A stretch of 64,000 nucleotides of DNA from assembly GCF_900496995.4 (NCBI RefSeq), contig NC_044012.1:24094759-24158758 (forward strand). The letters run 5' to 3'. Each line of letters starts with the position of its first letter. Positions within the stretch are counted from its first letter, which is position 1. Below the pieces are notes generated by a model. That model was given only the letters and a program-made list of their open reading frames with translations, did no database searches and was not told the origin of the DNA. The translations under genes and the position numbers were made by a program. The DNA comes from Aquila chrysaetos chrysaetos (taxonomy: Eukaryota; Chordata; Aves; Accipitriformes; Accipitridae). Below are positions 9,636 to 20,200 of the stretch, piece by piece.

Positions 9636-9900
9636 CGCCTGGCGCTGGGCGTGGGGCTGGTGCACTCCTGCGCTCTCGCTCAGGGTGGCTGGCAAGCGCT
9701 GGGGGAGCCGTAATTGCTGTGCGGGCTGTGTCCCGGCTCCCTTCCCTGCTGTGTAACCCCCCGCAAAGCCACCTGGCATCACATAAACGAAGAAATGGTT
9801 TTGAAAAGCAGCAATGGTCTTTGCCGGACACACTGAAGCCCACCAAAGCTCAGCATGGCTCAGGCAATTAATCCAGGCTCAGAAAAGTCATTAGGGTGAG
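9636..9900 (+). other. Likely 3' UTR of the Ig-pentraxin
   Basis: Follows the stop codon. No AATAAA is present; the variant CATAAA at 9782-9787 is the best candidate poly(A) signal. The end of the transcript is inferred. Confidence 0.35.
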
Positions 9901-9954
9901 GGTCAGCGGGAGAGGAGGAAGGTGGAAGGGGCTGCTGCCAGCCCAGGGGCCCCA

Positions 9955-10791
9955 CTCCCGTCCTGGGGACACTGGGGCCGGGCGGGGGGACAGAAACAGG
10001 CACCCCCTTGCCCAGCGCTGGGGGACGTGCACCCCCGCCAGCCCCTGCGCACGGAGGGGGCCTGGGGCAGGGGCGAAACTCGGGGGGCCGGGGACAGGGA
10101 CGGGGCCGGGAGGGGCAGCCCCGGGGCAGCCCCGTGTCCCGGTGCCGCCGGGGGGGGAGGGTGCAGTCCCGGAGCCCCGCGGGGCGCGGCCCCGTGTCCC
10201 GGCGACCGGCGCGGCCCCGCCGCTGGCGGACGGTCCCTGCCCGCCCGCGCCGCCGCTCTTTGCAGACGCTCCCTGGGCCCCGCTCCGCCGCCGCGCGGCC
10301 TCCCCGGTACGGCGGGGCGGGAGGGGCGCGGAGGGGCCGGGGCCCGCTGGGGGCGGCCTGCGGGGATCGGCCGGGCCGGGCCGGGCCGGGCCGGGGCGGG
10401 GTCCCGCCCGGGGCAGGCCGCGGGGGCCGGGCCTGGGCGGTGCGGCCTACGGGGAGCTCTGGCCGGTACGGGGCTGCCGGGGGGGGCGGGGACGGGCCTG
10501 GTCGGGGGGACGGGCCCGGGGATCTCGGGCGGCCTGAACTGGGGGTCCTGGGGCCGGGCCAGGGGGTCCCGGGAGTCCCGACGTGGGAGGTCCTGGCCAG
10601 CGGGTGCTGGGGGGGGTCTGGCCACGGTCTCCCGGGGGGCCTGGCAGGGGATCCTGGGGGGCCCGAACTGGGGGGGTCCCAGGGGCCCTGGCAATGGTCT
10701 CGCAGGGGTCCGGCCCGGCCGGGGTCCCCAGAGCAGCCCTGTCCCCAGGGAACGCGGCGGCGCAGGCCCACGGTGCCGATCCCTGCAGGCG
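9955..10791. other. CpG island and G-rich repeats at the DUSP23 promoter
   Basis: Extremely GC- and CpG-rich sequence directly upstream of the DUSP23 start codon. It contains five tandem GGGCC units at about 10370-10396 and loose repeats of GGGGTCCTGGGG-type words at about 10440-10740. It probably holds the promoter and 5' untranslated exon of DUSP23. Long open frames on both strands (for example 9860-10933 minus) reflect lack of A/T and are not genes. Confidence 0.6.
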
Positions 10792-11472
10792 ATGGGGGCG
10801 TCCGAGCCCCCCAACTTCTCGTGGGTGGCAGAGGGGCGGCTGGCGGGCCTGGGCATGCCGCGGGAGCCGGGGCACTACCGGTTCCTGCTGGGCCAGGGCG
10901 TGCGGCACCTGGTGTCGCTGTCGGAGCGGGCACCCCCGCACCACGGCTGCTGCCCGGCCATCCGGCTCCACCGGCTCCGCGTGCCCGACTTCAGCCCTCC
11001 GACACCCGGGCAGATCCAGAGCTTCCTGCAGCTGGTGGAGGAGGCCAACGCCCGCGGTGAGGTATGGCCAGGGGCACATCACACCGGGGAGGCAGCGCTG
11101 AGGGGGTGACGCCGCAGCGGGGTGACACCTCGCACGGGAGGAGGTGGCACCCGGGGAGAGGTTATGCCAAGGGAGGCGACGCCTGTGACACCAAGGGGTG
11201 GTGCTGGGGAGCACGGGGGGGCTGCGGCAGGGACACTCGCATCCCTCCGTGCTGGTGCCAGCTGGCGGTGCGGCGCTGCCGGACAGGCTGTGGCGGTGCA
11301 CTGCATGCTGGGACACGGCCGGACGGGCACCATGCTGGCCTGCTACCTGGCGAAGGCACAGAAGATGAATGGCAGCGACGCCATCTGGGAGATCCGACGG
11401 CTGCGGCCCGGCTCCATCGAGACGCGGGAGCAGGAGCAAGCCGTGATCCAGTTCTGCCAGCACGTTCGGTAG
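10792..11472 (+). CDS. DUSP23: Dual-specificity phosphatase 23 (VHZ)
   Basis: Small cysteine-based protein phosphatase with a dual-specificity catalytic domain and little else. Exons 10792-11061 (90 codons, donor GTATGG) and 11287-11472, phase 0, giving 151 aa against 150 in human. The protein begins MGASEPPNFSWV, closely matching the human start. The catalytic P-loop HCMLGHGRTGT has nucleophile Cys96 and Arg102; the general acid is Asp66 in RVPDFSPP. The segment RRLRPGSIET is as in mammals. The start was chosen for its match to the human N-terminus; the open frame extends upstream through the CpG island without support. In human it also lies near ACKR1 and the CRP cluster, so gene order is conserved. 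ATTAAA at 11776-11781 is a likely poly(A) signal. Confidence 0.94.
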
Positions 11473-11775
11473 GTGCAGCCCTGCAGCAAGGAGTCCTGGC
11501 TCTATGTCACTCCCCTCCCTGGAGGGGCTCCCTGTGCCACGCCGGGGCCACAGCTGGTGGCGTGCTGGGCACAGCGAGCGGGAGGGGAGCTGCGGCTTCC
11601 AAAGCCCAGCTCGCCAGTGGGATCTGCCCTGCCACAGCGCTGGAGAGGACAGTGAGGATGCGTGAGCATGACCGTCTCCTCAGGGCAGCGTGTGCTGGAT
11701 GGGTTCGATGGAGACTATCGCTCCAAAATGGTGGGGGGCCTTTCCCAGCCCCGAGGTGCTGCTGTCAGTCCCTGC

Positions 11776-11781
11776 ATTAAA
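11776..11781 (+). terminator. Poly(A) signal candidate of DUSP23
   Basis: ATTAAA, the commonest variant signal, about 300 bases after the DUSP23 stop codon. No canonical AATAAA is nearer. Confidence 0.4.
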
Positions 11782-11799
11782 GGACTCTCCTGTGGCTTC

Positions 11800-13820
11800 T
11801 CTCCAGGTCTGTGTATGGGGAACCAGCAGGCAGCACACACGCTCGTGGCTCTGCCAGGCTCCCTGCCACCCCGCTGTGTCACCCAGCTCAGTCGGCAGCC
11901 ACGCCCCAGGCTGCAGGGGTCCTGGCTCTTGGGTCTCTGCCCAGCCTTGGCCCTTGGGGAGCGTGAGTGGCTGCATTTCGGCCACCAGCAAGCGGGCCTG
12001 AGAGCTGGTGGCCCGCCAAAGCAGTGATGCCACGCAGAGGGTGGCAGCTGCGTCAGCGCACGGGGGCCGGCCCAGGACATTGATGCTTAAAGTGTAGCTT
12101 AGATGGAATTTAGGCATCTCTGTCCAAAAGTCCAATCCTGAAAATCTCTTCTCAGCTGCTCCTAACCTTGGTGGCATTTAAATCCTAAGTGCAAGAAGTG
12201 TCACCGTCCCCATTCCGGGGTGTGCGGCACATGGCCGGGAGCGCCTGGCGCTCACTGGGCATGAGCGCCGTGTCCGCGCCCTGGGACATGAGCTATCGCC
12301 TCTGCGAGGCAACTCCCCAGGCCCCCAAACGTTGCTCTGAAACACCAAAATGTCGTCATCTTCCTTCAGGAACGAAGCACCAGGATGGTGGCACTGGGTA
12401 CCACTGACAAAATGGCTGTGCCCTGCTCAGAGACCTGTCTGGGGGCAACCAACTGCCTTGGGGTGGCTGTAGCACCCCAGTGTCCCCATCTCCTGGACCC
12501 CACTCCTCCCACAGGGCCTGGGGTGGGACCAGCAGGGACAGAGGAGGTGACCGAGGAGGGGTCTTCACCACAGGCTGTGGAGCACCCCAAAAAGCAGGGG
12601 GTAGAAAGCAGCCCCTTGCTCTGCCCGGTGCCCCATGGCCCTTCCCTGGTGGAGATTCGGGAAGTACCCATGATCCATGAGCGATGCCATGGCTCTGGTG
12701 GGCTGTGACACCATGTCAGGACATGGGGCCATCCATGGGTGCTCAACTCTGCCTGCACCCCTTACCTGGGGCACGAGTGGCTGGGAGGGGGCCCAGCCCT
12801 GTGTCGGGGGACAGGAACGGGGATGACGGGGACAGCGCAGTACCGTCCAGCCACAGCACTTAAGCCCATGGGAGCCGCAGGACTCACATGGGCCTGTGAG
12901 ATGCAGGAAAGCAGCTTAACCGCAGAATTATTTACTTTAACTCCTCTTACTTTAGCTCTGTCCTTAATAGTCTCCCAGGCTCAGGGGGCCGGGCCAGGCT
13001 GGGCTGACGGGGGGGACCGCGGACCCCCCTGTCCCAGGGAAGGGGGACCGGGACAGGGGCTTTGCCCCAGCATCCCCAACCCAGTGCTCAGTGCCGCACC
13101 TGGGACTTGGCAGTGCTGCAGAGCAGGGCCCGGCACGGCACACGCAGTCCAGCATGGCCATGCTGGACTCTCGATGCCACGCTCCATGGTGGCAACAGGA
13201 CGCGGGGGATGTCCCCTCCCCAGTCAGCCCCTGTCCCAGGAGGCTTTCCAGAGCCCCCAGCCTGGCGGACAGCCCAGCTCCGGCTCAGCCTGGCAGGATG
13301 GGGACACCGCACCGGTGGCCGTCCCCACGCCAGGGACACATTTAGGATGGGATTACAGAGGAGACAGCTGGGATAGGGAAGGGCAGGTGGGGAGCCCTGG
13401 CAAGACGGCGGTCACGGGGGTGCCCCATGCCCACACGTGCGCTGCCTCCCTGCCACGGAGCTGTGCGTGGTGTGGCACGGCACAGCTTGGCATGGCACGG
13501 CATGGCTTGGCGTGGTATGAAATGGTGCGGTATGGCAGGAAAGGGCTCGGCATGGTGTGGCACTGCACGGCATGGCATGGCTTGGCACAGCATGACTGGG
13601 CACAGCGCTGCAGGGCTCGGCACGGGAGGGTTCAGCCTGCAGTAGCCCCGGGTGGGCGCCGTGGGCAGCCGATGCTCCCAGCCAGACGGCGTGCAGGCAC
13701 ACTGGTGTCACACACCTGGTCACGCACACCTGTGTCACGCACACGCCCAGCGCCGTGTCCCACGGGTGTATCACACACCCATACTCCGCAGCAGTGTCCC
13801 ACCCGCGTCCCCTTCCCTTC
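11800..13820. other. Intergenic between DUSP23 and IGSF9
   Basis: No gene recognised. 12900-12975 is a short AT-rich patch (TTATTTACTTTAACTCC and following). 13460-13625 is a short tandem array of GGCATGGC / GGCACGGCATGGCTT words. The 443-codon plus-strand frame at 12739-14070 crosses the array and the IGSF9 promoter and has no family signature. Genes such as SLAMF8 or FCRL6, found nearby in mammals, were not seen. Confidence 0.45.
13460..13625. repeat. GGCATGGCAC simple tandem array
   Basis: About 10-base units (GGCATGGCAC, GGCATGGCTT, GGTATGGCAG) repeated with variation. It produces CHAMPS-like low-complexity peptides in several frames, none of them a gene. Confidence 0.7.
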
Positions 13821-13827
13821 CCGCCAG

Positions 13828-13990
13828 AACTACAACTCCCAGCAGCCCTCGCGGATCCCGCTGCCCCGCTCCACCATTGGCCGCCTCGGGGACGCCCGGC
13901 GACGAGCTCCCGATTGGCTGTCCCCGTGGCAACGGGCGGGGCGGGGGGCGAGGCCCGGGGCAGCCCCTCCCGGCACCGCGGGTTTGTTTG
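13828..13990 (+). promoter_or_regulatory. IGSF9 promoter: ZNF143-type site, inverted CCAAT boxes, GC boxes
   Basis: AACTACAACTCCCAGCAGCC at 13828-13847 closely matches the ZNF143/Staf consensus (ACTACAATTCCCAGCATGC-like). Two inverted CCAAT boxes follow (ATTGG at 13876-13880 and 13913-13917) and then GC boxes (GGGCGGGGCGGGG near 13934). This is the usual make-up of a TATA-less CpG-island promoter, 0.3-0.4 kb before the IGSF9 start codon. Motif recognition only. Confidence 0.6.
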
Positions 13991-14250
13991 CGGCCGCCCG
14001 GCGGCGGCGGTGGTGGCTGGAGCGTGGGGACCGAGCCGAGCCGAGCCGAGCCTCCGCGGGACGGGCATGAGGAGTGGCGGGACGCGGAGCCGCCAGCGCC
14101 CCCCGCCCGGGGCCGGTGCGCCGTGGCCAGCCCGGCGGAGCCCGCCGGTCCGTGGGCCCTGAGGCGCCGGCGATCCGCCGCCACCGCTCGGTCCCCCGCC
14201 GCCCGCCCGCCCGCCCCGTCCCGGGAGCCGCCTGAGGGGGGACCTGGGCT

Positions 14251-17200
14251 ATGCGGTGGTGGCTGCGCGCCGCCGTGCTCAGCCTGCTCGCCGGCGCCGG
14301 CGCTGAGGGTAAGGGGCCGGCGTCCCGCCCGCGGCGGAGGGGCCGAGCCGGGGCGGGAGCAGCCGCGCTGCCGGCGGGGCCGGTCTGGCCGGTGCCGGGC
14401 CCCCGGGACGCGGGTGGCGGCGGGGACAGCGCGCGTGGTGCCGCTCCCGACGCCGCGGGGGCGGGGGCGGCCGGTGCCGCCGGTTGGGAAGTGGTCCGCG
14501 GGCTGCGGGGCTCGGGGGAGGGCAGGGTCCCGTCCCGGTGGCGGGGCTCACCCCTCCCGCCTTGCTCCCGTCAGGCAGCGGCCAGAGCGAGTCCCAGGCC
14601 GTGGTGGGGCGAGTCGGGGAGAGCACGGTGCTGGGCTGCGACCTCCTGGACGCCCACGAGGCCCGTCCCCCTCTCTACGTGATCGAGTGGGTCCGCTTTG
14701 GCTTCGTCCTCCCCATCTTCATCAAGTTCGGGCTGTACTCGCCGCGGGTGGACCCGGAGTACATCGGTAAGTCCTGCGGCCGGAGTGCCGTGGTGGTGGG
14801 TGATTATGGGGTCCTGGGGGGGCCCTCCTGGCTCCAGCCTCTGGGCTGGGACTGGCCCGGGGGGTTACCCGAGGCTGGCCGGGCTGGCTCCGGTGTCCCA
14901 AGTCCCTGCTCTCCTTGGCTGGGCCCCAGCCGATGGCTGCTGCTGTCAGACAGCATTAATCACGCTCCCAGGGCGGTGGGGAAGCGCAGGGCTCTCACTC
15001 TGGCCCTGGGGCGGCAAGAGGGGACATTGTGGGACTGGGGAGGTCCCCAAGGCAGGGCAGAGTCCTATCCTTGTGCAGCAGTTCCAGGGATGGCTGGAGT
15101 ACGAGGCAGAAGGGATGTGAATACCTAGTTTGCAGGGGAGACTCAGACCCTGGCCCAGCTCGGCAGCAGGGAGGGATCCCCACCGCGGTGGAGGGTGGGA
15201 GAAGCTCCCCAGGCAGGAGGGTCCCAGCACACCAGCCATCGCTCCCATCACCTTGGCCTCTGGCTGCCGAGGCCTCCCCCAGCACCACCCGCTTGCAAAT
15301 GGGGACGGCTGAGCACCTGCCTGCATGCACCCGAGCTGCGGTGTTGTGGTACTGTCTGCCGCACTGCCCTGGCTCTCCTGTCCTGCCTGCTGCGCTGGAC
15401 TGGGGCCGGTGACAGTGGGATGCCCTGTGCCAGAGGCTGCGGGTGCCCAGGCACTGCCACGCCGCCGCCTTGGCCCATGCTTGAAGGTTGAGCCTGGGGA
15501 GGGGATTTTGGCGAAGCCACTAATTGGCGGTGCTGGGCTGGCTGGGATTTGGAGCAAAGCTGTGCTGGGAAAGGGCTGTGGCGTGGGAGGGGGATATTCT
15601 CTTTACGGGATATTTAAAGTGAAGCAGTGGCAGAGCAAGAGGGATCCCTGTGAGCATGGAGGTGGAGACAACGGAGCGTCTCTCAAGGATGAGGAAGCTA
15701 GGGAGGAGGGGAAGGGCTGAGCATTTTGGGCTGAGCCTGGCACCAAAAGCCTATGGCAGCAACACACCAAAATCCTCCCACGGGAAAGGATGGGGAGGGT
15801 TGGAGCACCAGATTGGATCATGCCTAGGTCAGGAGCCTGCCCCTGCTGCCAAAACAGGCCCTTGCCTAAAAGGTGCGCGGCAGGCTGAGGTTTGAGCCAA
15901 CCCCTGTCCTGCCTGACTGCAGGCAGAGAGATGCTGCCTCTTCCTGGGCTGCACAGGAGGAGAGTGATTCTGGGACACACCTAGGTCTCTCCCTGCTGCC
16001 AGCCTGTGCCCAGGGATGCTTTTGCTCCGTGGCCAGCCCTGAGCTGGCTCTGTGGGACCGGTGGTGACAACAAACCCTCTGGTGACGACAAGGCACCTGC
16101 TTTACTGGGAGGCCTGCTCTGGGCTCCTGTTACCTGAGCCTGCATCTCAGGGCCCCTTGGCTGCAGGAGCTCAGGTTACCCAGAAAGGACCTGCCAGCAT
16201 CCTGCCTGCGCCGCCCTCGGCCCCCCCTTGTCCCTGCTGCCAGTGAGGCCCTGGGGGTGGGGGGTGGGGGGAGCAGGTTGGGCTGCTCCGGGATCAGTGC
16301 TGGGGGGATGTGCTGGGGGAAGGGGTCTGGTGACTGTAATGAGGGCGAGGTGGGTGGGCAGGGGGGCTGGCGGCTGTCACCATGGCAGCGGGATGGCTTG
16401 TTTTCAATCCTCTGGGGAGCTGGGAAGGGATGGAGGGAAGGGCAGGGGCCGAGGGTGCAGGGTAAGGGCGAGGGCAGCCCCTTCTTCCAGCCCTTCCCAG
16501 GCAGAGCAGATCAGGTGTCACCCAGAGGGGCCAGGGAGCCCCTGCTGTCACCCACATCAGGCAATTTGGGGCATCCTGGGGACAAGGTGGGCTGTAGCCA
16601 CCTCTGTGAGAGCCCTTGGGCCACTTGGGGGAACAGGGTCAGCTCTCCCCCAGGTGCCACCATCCCCCATGGTGTCATGGGCCATCCCTTGCCATTGGCT
16701 GGCCTGGAGCAGGGCTGGTGGTCTCTGGCCTGGCCGCTTGCTTGGGCACCCCATCCCTGGCGGCAAGCATGGCGGCTGGGTCTGCAGCCCCCTTTGTGTC
16801 CCTCTGAATGACGGTTGCCAGGCACTGGGGGATGCTGGTCCAGAGGGCAGCAGCGGTTTTGTTATCAGCAGGGTGGTGGAAGAGGAGGAGGGGGCTGGGG
16901 CCGGCATGGGGGATTAGGGGGAGGCTGGGGGGCGTCCCCAGGGCACACTGATCCCTTCCAAAGGGACCTTTGTTCAGGAGCCTGCTGCTCCCGCCTGGCT
17001 CCTGGGACTGTGAGCTGGCAGCTGCAGGCAGGGATGCGGTTTCCCGGAGCTGCCCTGCTTCCCAGGGCTCAGCGTGGGACCCGGCTCTGGGGTGAGGCGT
17101 GGGAAGACCCCTTGTCCCACGGGTGTTTTGCCATGGCTCCCATCCCTCTCACCGCTTCTGCCACCCTCCTCGTGTTCGAGGTTTGCCTGGAGTGTTGCTT

Positions 17201-20200
17201 TGTGCTCTGAGCGAGGGGTGCTGCCAGAGGCACTCGGATACGTCCATCTGTCCCTGTGCCTCCTGTCGCAGGAGATTCTGTGGGTCTGGGTTGGAGCTGA
17301 CTGTGGGGAGACGCAGGAGGGGTGGGAGATGTGGCAGGTGGCTGCAGCGGCTGGAAGAAGTCCGGGCGCTGTTGGGAGGGGTTTGCACATGTCTGTGTGC
17401 TGGGTTTGCGCAGGGCTGCACGGCCCCAGCACTCTGCATGTGATCCTGTCCCTCAACCACCCAGCCTCCGTGCCCAAACCAGTCTGCCTGGGTCCCACCG
17501 CTCCTCTTCCTCCTTGCCAGGCTCATCTGGCGGGATGCGGCCTCCTGCTGCCGGTAGCACTCGTGCAGTGACCTGCCTGGGCGCCGGTGGGTTGGGCAGC
17601 GTGTGGGGACTGCCTGTGACACTGACCTCCTGGGTAGAGCTGACAACAGCGTTCGGCAAAGCTTGCTTTGTTGGAAACACTTCAGGAAGCTGCTGGGCCC
17701 GGCTAGCTCTGGGATGTCGATGGGGAGCGTCATGAGCCATTCCAGCGCCAAGAGCTGCGTGCTGTGCTGCCAGGACTGTGGCCATGGCCCTGATGTGGTG
17801 TGCTGGGAGCAAGGCAACCCCAGGCAGTGGCATGCCTGGGGCTAAACCTGCATCCCTAGCCTGGAGCAGTTCTCTGGGCCATGGATGCCTGCAGTGGGGT
17901 CGGGGGCAGGTAGCCTCGGGGGTGCCAGGGCAGTGGGTGCTGCTGGCTGCGCACCCCAGCCGGGGCTGAGCCAATTGCCTGCTGCACGCCTGAGCCGATT
18001 ATGGCTCTGATAATAGCCCAGGGGATTAAAGGGCTGTGCTCGCTGTCGCTTTGCGCCCTTATCCTCCTCCTCATCAAAGAGGCCGTGGGGCGCGGGGCTG
18101 CTGCCTGCTTGGGCCGAGGGCCCCATGGTCCAGGAGAGCACCCTGCTGCTCACCCTCAAGGGGTCTGTAGCACTCGTGCCTGTGAGGCAGGCGAGGGGTT
18201 CAGCCTCACCCCCTCCGTGCCACGGGGAGAGGGGACAGTGCGGGGGTGCCCGAGGCTTAGCAGGGCTCCTAAGGGTGAGACTGCCGGGGGGGGGCTCCTG
18301 GGGGAAAGGGCAGCTGAGGCTGCAGGAGAGGGGTCCCTGAAAGGCAAGGGGGAAGGGGGCAGGGAGGGATTTTGCAGGCAGGCTGGCAGCTCAAGGGGGA
18401 GGCAGAGGGGGCAGTGGGACCAGCTTTCTTGCCCAGCTGCTGAGAGCGATGCTCAAGGTGCAGGGACCCACCTTGTCAGGGGGGTCCCGGCCGAGGCCAC
18501 CCTACACGGGGGCAGGTGGCAGAGCCCACCTCCACGTCCTCTCCCATTTCCCCAACAGCGGCAGGAGGTGTAGTGCTAAATGTCGGTGTGACCAACCTCC
18601 ACCGTGGCACAGCCGCCCTGGCTTTTGTCCTGTGGCCATTCCCAGCCCCCTGTGGCACCAGCCGAGGTGGAAGAAGGCCGAGCGTGGCCTGGCCACGCTG
18701 GCAGACCCTGCCACTGCCAAGTGGGGCAGTCGGCCCCACTCCCCAGGGAAGCCACTGAGCCCGCAGTGGGGGCAAGTGCTGTGTGGGTGGGTGTCCCGGG
18801 GAGGCGGGTGGCCCAGTAATGCAGCTGTCCCTGAGCCGGCAGCACTGGCTGTGACGGCCGCTTCTGGGTGTGCAGGTCGCGTGCGGATCGAGGAAGGCGC
18901 CTCGCTGCGCATCGACCTCCTGCGTGCCGAGGACCAAGGCTGGTACGAGTGCCGCGTGCTCTTCCTTGACCGGCATAGCACCGACGCCGACTTCCAGAAC
19001 GGCACCTGGATCCACCTCACTGTCAACGGTACCAGTAGATCCCACCCTTGGTTACTGCTCTGCCCAGCACCAGCCAAGATCTCTCAGGGCTGCGACTGGA
19101 TCCACTGGTCTTGCAACACCAGTTGAGCTGGACCTGGGGGTAAGGGTCTGGACTTGTCTTTACAGCACCCCCCACTTTCCTGGAGACCCCCCCTGCATTT
19201 GTGGAGGTGAGGGACCAGGACGCACTGAGCCTTACCTGCACGGCTGTTGGCAACCCCCAGCCTGTTGTCATCTGGAAGAGGAGCGACCTGGCTGTGCAGA
19301 GTGGGGACACAGTGCAGGTGAGGACAGCAAACCACCCGTTACCCCTCTGTGGTGTGTCCCCCAGCTCAGCCAGGGTCTTGTGGGGCAGCCAGGCATGCAG
19401 AGCAATGCAACTCTGCTTGGCTGGAGAGCAGGCTCCCGTCCCCACCATGGTGGCACTCACCTACTGCCACCGGCCCTGCCACAGTGCCACATTCCTGAGA
19501 GTGTCCTGTCCCTTGGTGGCCATGCCACATGCCCGGTGCCATTGCAGGTGAGGAACGGGACGCTGAGTATTGCTGTTGTGGAGCGCGCCAGCGCAGGCAC
19601 TTATACCTGCCATGCTTCCAGCAAGGAGGGTACCATCACCCACACCACCCGTGTGCTTGTGCAGGGTAAGAGCAGGTGCTTTCCTGGCCCTGGCCATGTG
19701 GGCCACCCCACTGGGTGCTGCCACAGGCCACAGAGGGAGCCACATCAGAGGGGTTGGTTTTGGGGCAGGTGCGGGTATGATGGGCTTTGGGAGCAGCTGG
19801 GGCCATCCCCTGTCCCCAGTCCTCATTATCCCCTCTGCTTCACCCTGCAGGGCCACCTATCATCGTGGTGCCACCCCAGAACGTCACCGTCAACGTCTCC
19901 CAAGATGCCTTTCTGGCATGCCAGGCTGAGGCGTACCCAGGAAACCTCACCTACACCTGGTTCCAGGGCAGCAGCAATGTCTTCCATCTCAGGTACAGTG
20001 GGAACAGGGATGGCACCAAGGTGGCTGCGGGCTCCTGCTGGCAGTGCTGGGGCTGGCGGGGCTGCTGTGGCCCTGCGAAGCGTGGCTCAGAGTGATGGGC
20101 TGGGTGCGTGGCTGGGGGGTTCGCTCATCCCAGAGCAGTGGGGACGGTCCCAGCCACACTGCTCACCACTGCCCTCCCTTTCCCGTGCAGCCACCTCCAG

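Noticed and set aside
9860-10933. Long open frames on both strands in the DUSP23 CpG island
   Set aside because: Pro/Gly/Ala/Arg-rich translations caused by extreme GC content; no domain, no consistent splice model.
12739-14070. 443-codon plus-strand frame before IGSF9
   Set aside because: Passes through a simple tandem array and the IGSF9 promoter; no family similarity.
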